A stretch of 64,000 nt of DNA from Candidatus Cloacimonadota bacterium (GCA_029781115.1 JAKOXG010000018.1:62001-126000), one strand, 5' to 3'. Positions 24,326 to 32,884 are shown, counted from the stretch's first letter. Notes: generated from the letters alone by a model not told the origin. Made by a program: numbers and translations.

Positions 24326-25974
24326 TTAGTAATAGTTTCCTTGGTTTTAATCTTTTTTTGCAGGCGATATTGCTGGATGGCTGAGAAGATGCTATAGACG
24401 GTGTAATATAGCACCAAGCCGGAGGGTAAGCCCTTGAAGATAAAGAACATCATCACCGGCATGATATAGCCCATGAGTTTGGTTGTCTGTTGGGCTTGTT
24501 TCTGTTGTTCGGTCATCTTGCTCTCGTCCGGTGCAGCTGGCTTGACAAATCTGCTCTGCACTATCATCACCAAACCCATGAGGATGGGCAGGACGTAGTA
24601 TTTATCCGGCAGGGAGAGGTCTGTCCACCAGAGGATAAAGCTGGCATTGCGCATATCCAGCGTGTAGCGCAAGACGTTGTAGAGCGAGATCAGGATCGGC
24701 ATATTGATCAGCAGCGGAATCCACATGATGCAGCCGCCAAAGACGTTGATGCCGTGTTCCTGTTGCAATTTGACCATTTCCGCTCTTTGAGCGTTGATAT
24801 CGTTGGCATATTTCTTGCGGATGGCCTCCATCTTGGGTTGAATCTCCTGCATCTTGAGATTTGCTTCCATGCCCTTGCGGGTGAGCGGTTGTTGGATGGA
24901 GGTGAGGACAATCGAGAGAATGAGTGAAAAGACGATGATCACCAAGCCATAGTTGGGCAAATACTTGTGCAGAAATTTGAGGAAGCTGGCGATCAGATTG
25001 GCCAACCAGCGCAACCAGCCGGGCCCACGCTCGGCGATGAGCTGCATCTGTTGGTCATACTTGGCTAAAATGTCATAATCTGCGGGACCGGCATAGATGA
25101 GAAACTCCTGATCCCAAGCCACTTTGCCTACACTGCTCTTGGCAGAAAGCGTCATGGCGGGATTGCCGGTTTCCTGCTGGATATAACCGTTGATCTCGTT
25201 GATCAGGTTGGGCCCGCGCTCGGCCAAAGCGATGGTGAAATACTTGCTGCGCAGAGCAGCCCAGCCAAAGCTCTGAACTTCGCCGGAGACAGGCTTTTTC
25301 TTCAGCTTGGACAGAAGCAGCTTCTGGCTCTCGTTGTTGGCATAATAGACAAACTTATAATCCTGCGCCTTGTATTTGGTATAAGTCTCGCTATCGGCAA
25401 TGCCGGCATCAAAATCCAGTGCCAAGCCATGGATATTGCCCATGTTCTGGACGTTTACCTCACATTTTATCCCATAGCCATCATCCAGACGATAGCTGCG
25501 TCTGACGGCTGGCATGGCTTCGCTGCCAAGATAAAAGACCAGCTCCAGGGAGTCCATGCTCACGCTGTAGTTGAAATTGACATCTTTGAGATCGCTCTGG
25601 GTGGCGGGATGAAAGACGGTGAGATCCGCCACTTTTTTGCCTTTGGGGATGAGTGTTACGAGGGTATCTGCCTGCACCACGTGTTTTTTGAGCGTCACTT
25701 GCGTGATAGCACCACCCAGCGTGGAAAAATCCACCTTCATCAGCTCGTTTTCCAGGGTGATGATGGAAGTCTGTTGGGGCTCCACACCCAGGCTGTCTGC
25801 AGAGTAAAATGGCTGCATGGCACCATTTTCTGCAAGGGTATCCAGAGGTGCAGCTTGCGTGGCAAGCGAATCTGCCGCATCAGCGGCGGGGGGAGCGGGT
25901 TTCCAGATAAACTGATTGAACACAAAGTAGAGGGCAAACATCAATAAGATGGCGAGAAGGGTTCTTTTATCCAT
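24322..25974 (-). CDS. yidC: Membrane protein insertase YidC
   Basis: A 550-residue inner-membrane insertase of the long Gram-negative type. It has an N-terminal transmembrane helix (LLAILLMFALYFVFNQF, about 5-21), a large periplasmic beta domain (about 70-315), and five C-terminal transmembrane segments between about 340 and 535. These include the GCIMWIPLLINMPI and LMGYIMPVMMFFIFKGLPSGLVLYY regions, and the tail is basic. It acts with Sec or alone to fold and insert membrane proteins. Order rpmH-rnpA-yidD-yidC-khpB as in most bacteria. Confidence 0.97.
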   Translation of the reverse strand: MDKRTLLAILLMFALYFVFNQFIWKPAPPAADAADSLATQAAPLDTLAENGAMQPFYSADSLGVEPQQTSIITLENELMKVDFSTLGGAITQVTLKKHVVQADTLVTLIPKGKKVADLTVFHPATQSDLKDVNFNYSVSMDSLELVFYLGSEAMPAVRRSYRLDDGYGIKCEVNVQNMGNIHGLALDFDAGIADSETYTKYKAQDYKFVYYANNESQKLLLSKLKKKPVSGEVQSFGWAALRSKYFTIALAERGPNLINEINGYIQQETGNPAMTLSAKSSVGKVAWDQEFLIYAGPADYDILAKYDQQMQLIAERGPGWLRWLANLIASFLKFLHKYLPNYGLVIIVFSLILSIVLTSIQQPLTRKGMEANLKMQEIQPKMEAIRKKYANDINAQRAEMVKLQQEHGINVFGGCIMWIPLLINMPILISLYNVLRYTLDMRNASFILWWTDLSLPDKYYVLPILMGLVMIVQSRFVKPAAPDESKMTEQQKQAQQTTKLMGYIMPVMMFFIFKGLPSGLVLYYTVYSIFSAIQQYRLQKKIKTKETITK

Positions 25975-25991
25975 TACTTAAGCCTCGCAAA

Positions 25992-26279
25992 TTAGGGAAG
26001 GGGGTCGTAGCCACCGGGGTTGAAGGGATTGCAGCGCAAAACGCGGTAGATGCTCAAGCCAAGTGCCTTGAAAACATTGTATTTTTTAAAGGCCTGCAAA
26101 GCATAGCGGCTACAACTGGGCGTAAAGCGACAGGTGGGCACCATCAGGGGAGACAGTGCAAGCTGATAAAAGCGGATCAAGATGATAAATACCAGATTTG
26201 GCAGACGCAGGATCACTTTGAGGGGCGATCCTTTAAGCTTTGGATGATCTGATTGAGTTGATCGCAAAGTGAGGGCCAT
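25992..26279 (-). CDS. yidD: Membrane protein insertion efficiency factor YidD
   Basis: A small protein with the YidD signature LIRFYQLALSPL, CRFTPSCSRYALQAFKKYN and the C-terminal RCNPFNPGGYDPLP. It assists YidC-dependent insertion at the inner face of the membrane. The frame from the ATG at 26279 gives 95 residues and overlaps rnpA by 67 bp. Family members usually begin just before the ILxxLIRFYQ helix, so a start at the GTG near 26232 (VILRLPNLVFII) is possible and would cut the overlap to about 20 bp. Confidence 0.9.
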   Translation of the reverse strand: MALTLRSTQSDHPKLKGSPLKVILRLPNLVFIILIRFYQLALSPLMVPTCRFTPSCSRYALQAFKKYNVFKALGLSIYRVLRCNPFNPGGYDPLP

Positions 26280-26545
26280 GATAACTGTGCAGCTCCGACG
26301 CGGGCAATCAAATTGAGCTTAAAGCCATGCGGAAGCAGCTCATCCCGGCTGCGAATGAAGGCTTTGATCCGCCTTTTGAGCTTGTTGCGTTGATGGGCCT
26401 TGCCCACACTCTTGCCGATGGTGATGCCCAGGGAAAACTCCTCATCTGAGCGGGAAACTGCTGCCAAAAAGTGTTCAGACCGCAGGTAGAATTCACAAGG
26501 AAAAAGGCTCCTGTATTCATTGTGCCGCGTAATAAAACGCGCCAT
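26213..26545 (-). CDS. rnpA: Ribonuclease P protein component
   Basis: A 110-residue basic protein that binds the RNase P RNA for tRNA 5' end maturation. The hallmark RNR-like motif is GKAHQRNKLKRRIKAFIR (about 48-65), and SVGKAHQRN occupies the usual place. It starts 3 bp after the rpmH stop. It ends inside the yidD frame. Confidence 0.93.
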   Translation of the reverse strand: MARFITRHNEYRSLFPCEFYLRSEHFLAAVSRSDEEFSLGITIGKSVGKAHQRNKLKRRIKAFIRSRDELLPHGFKLNLIARVGAAQLSWPSLCDQLNQIIQSLKDRPSK

Positions 26546-26548
26546 AGC

Positions 26549-26683
26549 CTATGCGCTGAGCGTCTTTCTCCCTTTGGCACGACGACGCGCCAAAACTTTG
26601 CGACCATTGTGGGTGGACATGCGAAGGCGAAAGCCATGCGTGTTCTTCCTCGATCGGTTGGAAGGTTGATAAGTACGTTTCAT
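26549..26683 (-). CDS. rpmH: 50S ribosomal protein L34
   Basis: A 44-residue ribosomal protein. The start [19 protein letters not shown] and the end [12 protein letters not shown] are the standard L34 sequence. A possible AGGAG lies upstream at low spacing. No dnaA gene lies upstream in this window; instead there is repeat DNA and a four-helix-bundle gene. Confidence 0.97.
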   Translation of the reverse strand: MKRTYQPSNRSRKNTHGFRLRMSTHNGRKVLARRRAKGRKTLSA

Positions 26684-26737
26684 TTTTGTAGTATACTCCT
26701 AAGTTTTATGTGAAAAAATCACAGATTAACCCATGAT

Positions 26738-26760
26738 TTTGAGGGGGGCTTGGATGTCAA
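26738..26760 (-). promoter_or_regulatory. Candidate promoter of the rpmH operon
   Basis: TTGACA (26760-26755) with an AATCAT -10 region 16 bp on (26738-26733 side), about 50-70 bp before the rpmH start. The spacing and the TCAAAATCAT string match the tilS promoter candidate. The long heptamer array begins 10 bp upstream of it. Confidence 0.4.
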
Positions 26761-26770
26761 GGGGAAAAAC

Positions 26771-26882
26771 AGGTGTTAGGTTTTAGGTGTTAGGTTTTAG
26801 GTGTTAGGTGTTAGGTGTTAGGGGTTAGGTGTTAGGTGTTAGGTGTTAGGGGTTAGGTGTTAGGTGTTAGGGGTTAGGTGTT
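26771..26882. repeat. Heptamer array, 16 perfect-length units
   Basis: The longest array: 16 head-to-tail 7-bp units. With T for AGGTGTT, F for AGGTTTT and G for AGGGGTT the order is T F T F T T T G T T T G T T G T. It ends in AGAGCTGCGCTGG, the fixed boundary, and starts 10 bp from the rpmH promoter candidate. Confidence 0.92.
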
Positions 26883-26912
26883 AGAGCTGCGCTGGTCTCG
26901 AGGGTGCGAATG

Positions 26913-27145
26913 CTCTGAGCAAAAGCGAGATCAGCTACAGAAAGGGTTTGTCCACGGATGATCACGGATGCACACGGATGGAGGGGCGGCTACGCAGGTG
27001 TAGGGTCGCTCGCTGGAGCGACCAGCGTACTCTGAGCAAAAGCGAGATCAGCTACAGAGAGGGTTTGTCCACGGATGATCACGGATGCACACGGATGGAG
27101 GGACGGCTACGCAGGTGTAGGGTCGGTCGCTGGAGCGACCAGCTT
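26913..27145. repeat. Direct duplication of a 118-bp module
   Basis: Two adjacent near-identical copies (26913-27030 and 27031-27145). Each contains TCTGAGCAAAAGCGAGATCA, a GTCCACGGATG/CACACGGATGG 9-mer region, CGGCTACGCAGGTGTAGGGT, and a GGTCGCT-GG-AGCGACC hairpin. Parts recur at 41.1, 41.6 and 47.2 kb with CACGAATT in place of CACGGATG. No coding potential is evident. Confidence 0.75.
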
Positions 27146-27168
27146 CACACGACCTCGCTATCCACTTG

Positions 27169-27257
27169 TCCCTTACTTACCCGCCCGGTGATGCCGTGGA
27201 GATACTCGGGTTTTTTACGGGAGGCTCCGGGTAATCACCGGGAGGCTCAGTAAGGAA
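27169..27257 (-). repeat. 88-bp structured element, copy 2 (reverse)
   Basis: The reverse-complement copy of the element at 12520-12607, with the same outer CCTTACT/AGTAAGG-like stem and the same internal stems. The A-rich loop is one base longer. Flanked by the GCGAGGTC and GGCCGACGCAGTCG modules. Confidence 0.72.
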
Positions 27258-27306
27258 GGAGGGCCGACGCAGTCGTCCAGGTGTTAGGGGCCGACGGGCG
27301 TCGGCC

Positions 27307-27339
27307 AGGTTTTAGGGGTTAGGTTTTAGGTTTTAGGGG
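27307..27339. repeat. Heptamer array forming the 3' end of gene C
   Basis: AGGTTTT, AGGGGTT, AGGTTTT, AGGTTTT, then AGGGGG. The TTA at 27333-27335 is the stop codon of four-helix-bundle gene C on the other strand. A GGCCGACGGGCGTCGGCC palindrome lies just to its left. Confidence 0.8.
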
Positions 27340-27704
27340 GAGGGTGTTTTTAACCTGGTACGCATGGTGCTTAGCATTCGGCCAATTTCGTCACACAGGG
27401 ACAAGGGAGCCTTGGCTTCTTGCTCACTGAGAAATCTAAGCCGGATTGATAGTAGTAGTTGAGTTTCCAATTCGCTTAGTGAACCTTGGGCAATAGAAAG
27501 AAAGCGCAAATACTCCTGCCTGGAATCCCTGCCTTTCCCTTCAGCAATGTTGGAAACTACAGATACTGCTGCTCTGCGCATCTGGTCTGTAAGTGAATAC
27601 AGCTCAGCTTTGGGAAAACCCGCTGTTATCTGGTAAATCATCTCAGCAAGGGACATCCCCTTCTGCCATACCATCAAGTCTTTATAACTCTTAATCTTGT
27701 TCAT
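27333..27704 (-). CDS. Four-helix-bundle protein (23S rRNA IVP/Avd-like), copy C
   Basis: A 123-residue protein, 118/123 identical to copy B 5 kb away, with the same NIAEGKGR loop and SLSELETQL helix. Start at MNKIKSYKDL; the array begins 7 bp upstream on the minus strand (AGGGGT, ATTATGAT, ATG), with AGGGG as a possible ribosome binding site. The stop codon is read from a heptamer. Copies B and C sit at either end of the rpmH-yidC operon block, each between heptamer arrays. Both their coding sequence and their flanks are conserved, which points to recent copying of gene and flanks together. Confidence 0.88.
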   Translation of the reverse strand: MNKIKSYKDLMVWQKGMSLAEMIYQITAGFPKAELYSLTDQMRRAAVSVVSNIAEGKGRDSRQEYLRFLSIAQGSLSELETQLLLSIRLRFLSEQEAKAPLSLCDEIGRMLSTMRTRLKTPSP

Positions 27705-27711
27705 ATCATAA

Positions 27712-27755
27712 TACCCCTAACCCCTAACCCCTAACACCTAACACCTAACACCTAA
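27712..27755. repeat. Heptamer array upstream of gene C
   Basis: About six units (three AACCCCT-type, three AACACCT), then a CCGACGCAGTCGG palindrome and the 3' end of the M6 protease gene 26 bp on. Confidence 0.85.
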
Positions 27756-27780
27756 CCGACGCAGTCGGCCTAAGAATACC

Positions 27781-30700
27781 TCAATTCCGTATCGCTTTCA
27801 CATAGTAGAAACCCAATGGCAGATTGCTCAGGTCATCGTATTGAAGGGCGCTGATATTGGAGCCGATCCGTTCGTAAGTGCCGTAGGGCTCAGTGGCGCG
27901 CCAAACTTCGTAGCAATCCGCATGTTCAACCGCAGTCCAAGTGATGCGGAAGCCGCCATCTATCTTGGTGATGGCAGTGATCTCAGGAGTTGGGACGCTA
28001 TCCCAGACCTCCATGGTGGCGTTCACATTGGGGCTGGGATTGGCGGTGTCGTTGGAATAAACGGTGATCTGAGCTGCATAGTTGCCCACTGCCATACCAA
28101 CAGCGGAGAAATTGGCGGTAATGGTGACGCTTTCACCTCCGGCAATGCTGCCAGAGACAGGGTGCACGCTCAGCCAGTCGATGGGGAGAAAATCCTCAGC
28201 CAGCGCCACGGAACCTGAGAGGGTATGGGGTTCGGATTGCCACTCGTCACCGTTGATGGTCCAGGGCAGGGTGAGGTAGCCGCTGAAGCCTGAGGCTATG
28301 CTCACATTGACCGTGGCGGAAGCGGATTCGCCGCCCTTGATCAGGCCATAGCCGTTGGATGTCTCACCGTGCCAGGTGATGGTTACACCTTCGCCACTGC
28401 TCAGATTCGGAGTCAGGTCTCCCCCACTGCCGCCCACGAAATTGGTGACGCTATTTACGGTCACGCCGGTGGGGAAAGTGATGATCATATCTGTGATCCA
28501 CTCCGTATCTGTACTGCCATTGGTTACGGTGAAGGTCCAATCCACCGTGGTGCCGGGCAGGTAATGCGTGGCGTCCAGGGTAAAGGTGCTGCCTGCGATA
28601 CTCTTATCTTGTTTTGAAGCTGCCTGCGGTTTGTCGATGGTTCTGGGGCTTTGCTGTGCCATGCAGATATCGAAAGTGAGGGGTCGGCTGCCGTTGTTGG
28701 TGATGGTAAAGCTGTCGGTACCGCTGGTGCCCACTTGCAGGTTGGCAGAGAGGGCGTTGCCATCGATGCTGATGGTGGGCAGGATATAGCCCGTGCCGCT
28801 CACGGCGATATTGACGCTGGCTTCGTTCACAGCATTGCCGGAAATCACCACATTACCATTGTAGGCAGTCGCGGCAGTGGGTGCAAAAGTGAGATTGTAG
28901 GTCTTGCTGGCTCCTGCTGCTACTGTGAAGCCCATGCTGTAGCGGCTTCCCCCTGTGGATTCCAGGATGCGTGTGGAACGACCAGCCTCAGCCACCGTGT
29001 AACCTGCGGGCGTGGTGATGGTGCCGGTGAGGGTCTGGTTTCCAAAGTTCCGGATGGTGAAGGTTTTTACTGCGTTGCTGCCCACGGCAACGTCGCCAAA
29101 GGCCAAGCTTACAGGAATTACATCTAACAGTGGTCCATCCGGGGCAGCCTGATAGGCCAGCTTGAGATTGGGGCGCAGGTTGGAGGTGGAGCCGCCACTG
29201 AAGACGTTGGTTTGATCATTACCGTCTCTGCGCACGTAGCGGTAACCGTTGGGCACGGAAGTGTATTGGGTAGTGCCGCTCCTGTTACAGTCGCTACATA
29301 TACCAAAGGCGGTGTCGATTACAATGTTGTCTATTCCGTTCCATAAGAAAGGAGTTGAGAGGACATACATGTTCCAGCCGGTAGCCGTGGGCTGGTAGGA
29401 GGCGCTGTTCCAGACTTGTTTGAGACCGGTGGAAATCCAATCTGAGGCGTCTGCAGCAGCGGTGTGTCCCATACGGATCACAAAATTGGGCATGGCATAG
29501 TCCGGTAATCCGGTTACGTTGAAACCGATCTGGTTGATAATGGTGGGGCCGATCACGCCAACAGCATTGAGTTCCGCCTTGGTGTAAACCGACTGTCCGT
29601 GCAGACTCTTGTACCAGACGTTGATCGGAGAGGCTGCAGATGTTCCGGTGGAGCCGGTTCCGGAGCCGATGGTAGCCTCTATGGGCAGCACAGCGAGCCT
29701 GATATTGGGACGATAGTTGGAGGTGTAACCAGTGCTAAAGATGTCGGTCTGATCAACAGAGTCGCTTTGTCCATAGCGGTAACCGCTGGTCACAGTGGTG
29801 AATTGGACGGTTCCGCTGGAGTTCCAGGATTCGGTCAAGCCAAAAGCAGTGTCGATCACGATATTATCTGTTCCATTCCAGAGGAAAGGAGTGGAGAGGG
29901 TATACATGTTCCAACCGGTAGCGGTAGGCCGGTAGGAAGCTTCGCTCCATACTTGGGTGAGACCGGTGGTGATCCAGTTTGAGGCATTGGTGGCAGTGGT
30001 GTGCCCTATGCGGATCACGAAATTGGGCATGGTTCTGGCGGGCAGACCGGTGATGTTGAAGCCGATGCGGGTAATTTGGATAGGTCCCTCCACTCCGGCA
30101 GCGTTGAGCTCCGCCTTGGTGTAAACCGATTGTCCGCGCCGGCTCCGGTAATAGACGTTGATCGGAGAGGCTACAGAAGTTCCGGTGGAGCCGGTTCCGG
30201 TGCCGATGACAACTTCACGGGGCAAGCTGGCGGAAGGTGTTGCCTGAACGGTGTTTGAGGGATCAGAAACTCCGCTGCTGTAGATGGCTATCACGTGATA
30301 ACTATAGGTGGTTTCATTTACCACGGAGTTGTCTATATAATTGAAGTTGGTGATTGTAGTTAACAAGCTGCCATTGCGATAGATGCGGTAAGAAGTAGGA
30401 GTGCCGGTAAGCGGAGTTTGCCAGTCGAGTCTCACAGAACCGTTGCTGGCTGTGGCGGTCAGATGCCTGGGAGGGAGCATGGTTCCTGTGGCTACTGCGA
30501 AGGGATAGTAGTTTGAATCCCATTGGTTTGAAGAGAGGTGAGTAACGCGGACATGCACATCCTCGCTATTGTTCATGGCAGGCACGTTGTTCCAGGTATA
30601 GCTGCCGCTATTACTCGTGCTTGAGGTGATCAGATTCCAGTTTTGGCCGCCATCACTGCTATATTCCAGCTTCACGCTTCCCGTGGTGACCTTGCTCTTC

Positions 30701-32286
30701 CAGGTGATTACTTTGCTGGTGCCGCTTTGCCAGATCTCGCCTCCATGCGGCGAGGTGAGCTGAATCTCAGATATTTTCACCTTGAAGGTGATGGTATCAC
30801 CGGCAGTGCCCACATCAAAGAGGTTCAAGCCTCCGGCTGAGTCATCACGCAAAAAGCCGTTTGGCGTGGTGGCTTCGCTGAGCTCGGTGCGTCCGGTTTG
30901 CGCTGAAAAGTGTGCCTGACTCAAGTTGCCATTAATGCTGTTTGTCCCGCCCGGCCTGTAGATATAGAGCTCATCCGGGGGGCCATCAGCGTTGCCCTCC
31001 ACACTCGTATTCAATCTATAGACCAGCAGTCCGGTACCCGGAAGGTTGCCATCATAGGTGCCGTCCGACTTCCTGTATTCCAAGAGGTAGTCTTCGCCAG
31101 CTTTCCAGCTTTTGATGCGATAGATATTGTTGGTGGAGGCAGATGCCACCGGGTGCAGGGTATAAGTTCCGGAGGTGGTGATGGTGGGCACGTTGCTTGA
31201 ACTTATCCACTGCCCGTATCTGTGTTTCATCCAGGCGCTCATGTGTTGGGGTGGGGTGAGGTTGGTGGCCATCAGGTCCCAACTTCCTACGGGAGATATA
31301 TCAGTGTTATAGTATCTATACAGGTCTGGAGCTCCCAAGCTGTGGAACATCTCGTGAGACAGCACGCTGGCTCCGGAGTAGTTGAGTGAGTTTTCCAATT
31401 GGAAATTGAAGTCGTAGACGCGTTTGTTATTGATGTAAACGTAGGTGGTATACATATTCCAGCGATGCGGCCAAAGCAGATCCGCCCAGCCATCCGTTGC
31501 CCCTTGGACGATGAAGCAAACATTATCCACCTTGCCATCGTTGTCCCCATCGATCACCAAAGAGCTGGGAATACCCGATCTCACAGCTTCCACAGCCCTC
31601 TTCAACAACTGCCGCTCGCGTGTGGCGCGCTGGCTGTCCCCAGAATAACCATTGGGATTGGAAGAGCTGTAGGGTTGGAAATAGCTGCGCGGATAGCTGT
31701 CTGTATAAGAAAGCACCGTATTCCCATTGGGCGCAGGATAGAAGTGGGAATCTATGGTCAGCTGATTGTAGGAGGCAGCTTGGAAATAGCGCTTCATCGA
31801 GTCATCTGCCGGCGCATTGTGAATCTGCTGATAATAGCTGAAGGAAGTGCTGAACTCCGGGCTGTCTGAAAACTTGATGAAGATCACGATGTTGTTCAAT
31901 TGACCGGAATGAGGGGCACGAGAACCGCTGTAATCGCGCATATGTGAGTAGCGTTCATACTTTTCCCTGATCTCGTCTTGGCTCAGGTTCAGTCCCGGAA
32001 CGATACCACGCACATTGGGTCTGTCTCTGCCCACCAACAGGTCTGAGGGAACCAAGCGACCACGCTCTTGCATTGCGTAGACATAGGCTCCGGTATCGTC
32101 CTTGACTATGGTGTAATTATCCGCATCATGCAGCCAGTTGTGAAATTCGTCACCGCTGGCATAGATATTGATCTTGCTGCCGTCCGGCTGAGTAGCCTCG
32201 ATAGGCAGAAAGCTGTGGGGTGCTGCTGCCAAGTTTGTGACAATCATAACCATGATTAAGATTGCCAGTCTTGCAATTTGTCTCAT
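27781..32286 (-). CDS. Secreted M6-family metalloprotease with multidomain C terminus
   Basis: A 1501-residue protein from the ATG at 32286 (MRQIARLAILIMVMIVTNLAAA, a signal peptide with GAGGG before it). A propeptide-like region is followed by an M6 peptidase domain with the zinc motif HEMFHSLGAPDLY at about 310-322 and GSWDLMA, typical of immune-inhibitor-A-type proteases. Later parts: a Ser/Thr-rich Ig-like domain (about 515-600), FN3, two copies of a roughly 150-residue unit with SPINVxYxS and GQSVYTKAELNA, an ASH-like domain, a DUF11-like domain, and a final FN3-type segment FRITWTAVEHADCYEVWRA. That last segment is shared with the C25 gene at 34730. It probably acts on extracellular protein. 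Confidence 0.9.
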   Translation of the reverse strand: MRQIARLAILIMVMIVTNLAAAPHSFLPIEATQPDGSKINIYASGDEFHNWLHDADNYTIVKDDTGAYVYAMQERGRLVPSDLLVGRDRPNVRGIVPGLNLSQDEIREKYERYSHMRDYSGSRAPHSGQLNNIVIFIKFSDSPEFSTSFSYYQQIHNAPADDSMKRYFQAASYNQLTIDSHFYPAPNGNTVLSYTDSYPRSYFQPYSSSNPNGYSGDSQRATRERQLLKRAVEAVRSGIPSSLVIDGDNDGKVDNVCFIVQGATDGWADLLWPHRWNMYTTYVYINNKRVYDFNFQLENSLNYSGASVLSHEMFHSLGAPDLYRYYNTDISPVGSWDLMATNLTPPQHMSAWMKHRYGQWISSSNVPTITTSGTYTLHPVASASTNNIYRIKSWKAGEDYLLEYRKSDGTYDGNLPGTGLLVYRLNTSVEGNADGPPDELYIYRPGGTNSINGNLSQAHFSAQTGRTELSEATTPNGFLRDDSAGGLNLFDVGTAGDTITFKVKISEIQLTSPHGGEIWQSGTSKVITWKSKVTTGSVKLEYSSDGGQNWNLITSSTSNSGSYTWNNVPAMNNSEDVHVRVTHLSSNQWDSNYYPFAVATGTMLPPRHLTATASNGSVRLDWQTPLTGTPTSYRIYRNGSLLTTITNFNYIDNSVVNETTYSYHVIAIYSSGVSDPSNTVQATPSASLPREVVIGTGTGSTGTSVASPINVYYRSRRGQSVYTKAELNAAGVEGPIQITRIGFNITGLPARTMPNFVIRIGHTTATNASNWITTGLTQVWSEASYRPTATGWNMYTLSTPFLWNGTDNIVIDTAFGLTESWNSSGTVQFTTVTSGYRYGQSDSVDQTDIFSTGYTSNYRPNIRLAVLPIEATIGSGTGSTGTSAASPINVWYKSLHGQSVYTKAELNAVGVIGPTIINQIGFNVTGLPDYAMPNFVIRMGHTAAADASDWISTGLKQVWNSASYQPTATGWNMYVLSTPFLWNGIDNIVIDTAFGICSDCNRSGTTQYTSVPNGYRYVRRDGNDQTNVFSGGSTSNLRPNLKLAYQAAPDGPLLDVIPVSLAFGDVAVGSNAVKTFTIRNFGNQTLTGTITTPAGYTVAEAGRSTRILESTGGSRYSMGFTVAAGASKTYNLTFAPTAATAYNGNVVISGNAVNEASVNIAVSGTGYILPTISIDGNALSANLQVGTSGTDSFTITNNGSRPLTFDICMAQQSPRTIDKPQAASKQDKSIAGSTFTLDATHYLPGTTVDWTFTVTNGSTDTEWITDMIITFPTGVTVNSVTNFVGGSGGDLTPNLSSGEGVTITWHGETSNGYGLIKGGESASATVNVSIASGFSGYLTLPWTINGDEWQSEPHTLSGSVALAEDFLPIDWLSVHPVSGSIAGGESVTITANFSAVGMAVGNYAAQITVYSNDTANPSPNVNATMEVWDSVPTPEITAITKIDGGFRITWTAVEHADCYEVWRATEPYGTYERIGSNISALQYDDLSNLPLGFYYVKAIRN

Positions 32287-32420
32287 GTTTCCCTCTTTGT
32301 GTCTTAAAAACGTTTTGTTTGCTATCGCTATCCTGAACATCGCCATGATGTTCACGTAAACTCTAAACATTGGTTAATGACCCTTTATTCACATCTATGA
32401 TTGGTCTTTCGATCTGTGGC

Positions 32421-32449
32421 ATTATTTTTACGATGGTGATATGAGTCAA
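32421..32449 (-). promoter_or_regulatory. Candidate promoter of the M6 protease gene
   Basis: TTGACT (32449-32444) and AATAAT (32426-32421) lie 17 bp apart on the minus strand, about 135 bp before the start codon. Repeat DNA begins about 20-40 bp upstream. Confidence 0.5.
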
Positions 32450-32490
32450 GGACTTTCTCGCTTTGCGCGAGAAGGCAAGCTTCGCTTGCA

Positions 32491-32880
32491 AGTCGTCAGT
32501 CGTCAGTAGTCAGTAGTCAGTCGCTGACGCCTTCGGCGAGGTGTTAGGTTTTAGGTGTTAGGTGTTAGGTGTTAGGGGTTAGGGGTTAGGGGTTAGGGGC
32601 TGCGCTGGGGCCTTCGGCCAGGTGTTAGGTGTTAGGGGTTAGGGGTTAGAGCTGCGCTGGAGCCAAAGATGCGCGTGCTCCGAGCAAAAACGAGCGGAGA
32701 CTATTAAAGCAAAAGGCCAGCTTTTGCTGGCCCTTAATTCGTGTTAATTCGTGGGCAAAACCTTTCTATAGCAGGTCTCGCTTTTGCTCAAAGCATGCGT
32801 ATCTCCGAAACGTGCGTCAGCCCCTAACCCCTAACCCCTAACCCCTAACACCTAACACCTAACACCTCGCCAAAGGCGCT
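32491..32880. repeat. Repeat mosaic with two heptamer types and G-quadruplex motifs
   Basis: AGTCGTC/AGTAGTC heptamers (32491-32523) are followed 16 bp later by eight AGGTGTT-family units (32539-32594), then the CTGCGCTGG boundary. A second short array lies at 32620-32650. A reversed array at 32821-32866 runs almost into the M14 gene stop. GGGG tracts separated by TTA occur four in a row on the plus strand at 32575-32599 and on the minus strand at 32845-32821. A GGCCAGC-TTTT-GCTGGCC palindrome is near 32714-32731 and CGTGTTAATTCGTGG-type 9-mers are near 32740-32755. Gene-free. Confidence 0.8.
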
Positions 32881-32884
32881 GCCA

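Noticed and set aside
22970-24397. 475-codon plus-strand frame across khpB and the metallo-hydrolase
   Set aside because: It covers parts of three real minus-strand genes and has no ribosome binding site or recognisable motif.
26771-26886. CRISPR array
   Set aside because: The repeats are 7 bp with no spacers between units, and no cas gene lies in the window.
26684-27330. Replication origin next to rpmH
   Set aside because: No dnaA gene and no TTATNCACA-type boxes seen; the stretch is heptamers and hairpin modules.
22200-27755. Diversity-generating retroelement
   Set aside because: The four-helix-bundle proteins are Avd-like in family only; no reverse transcriptase, template repeat or variable repeat is visible.
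32539-32599. Eukaryotic telomere or eukaryotic contamination
   Set aside because: Units are 7 bp and mixed, arrays are short and internal, on both strands, and lie between normal bacterial operons.
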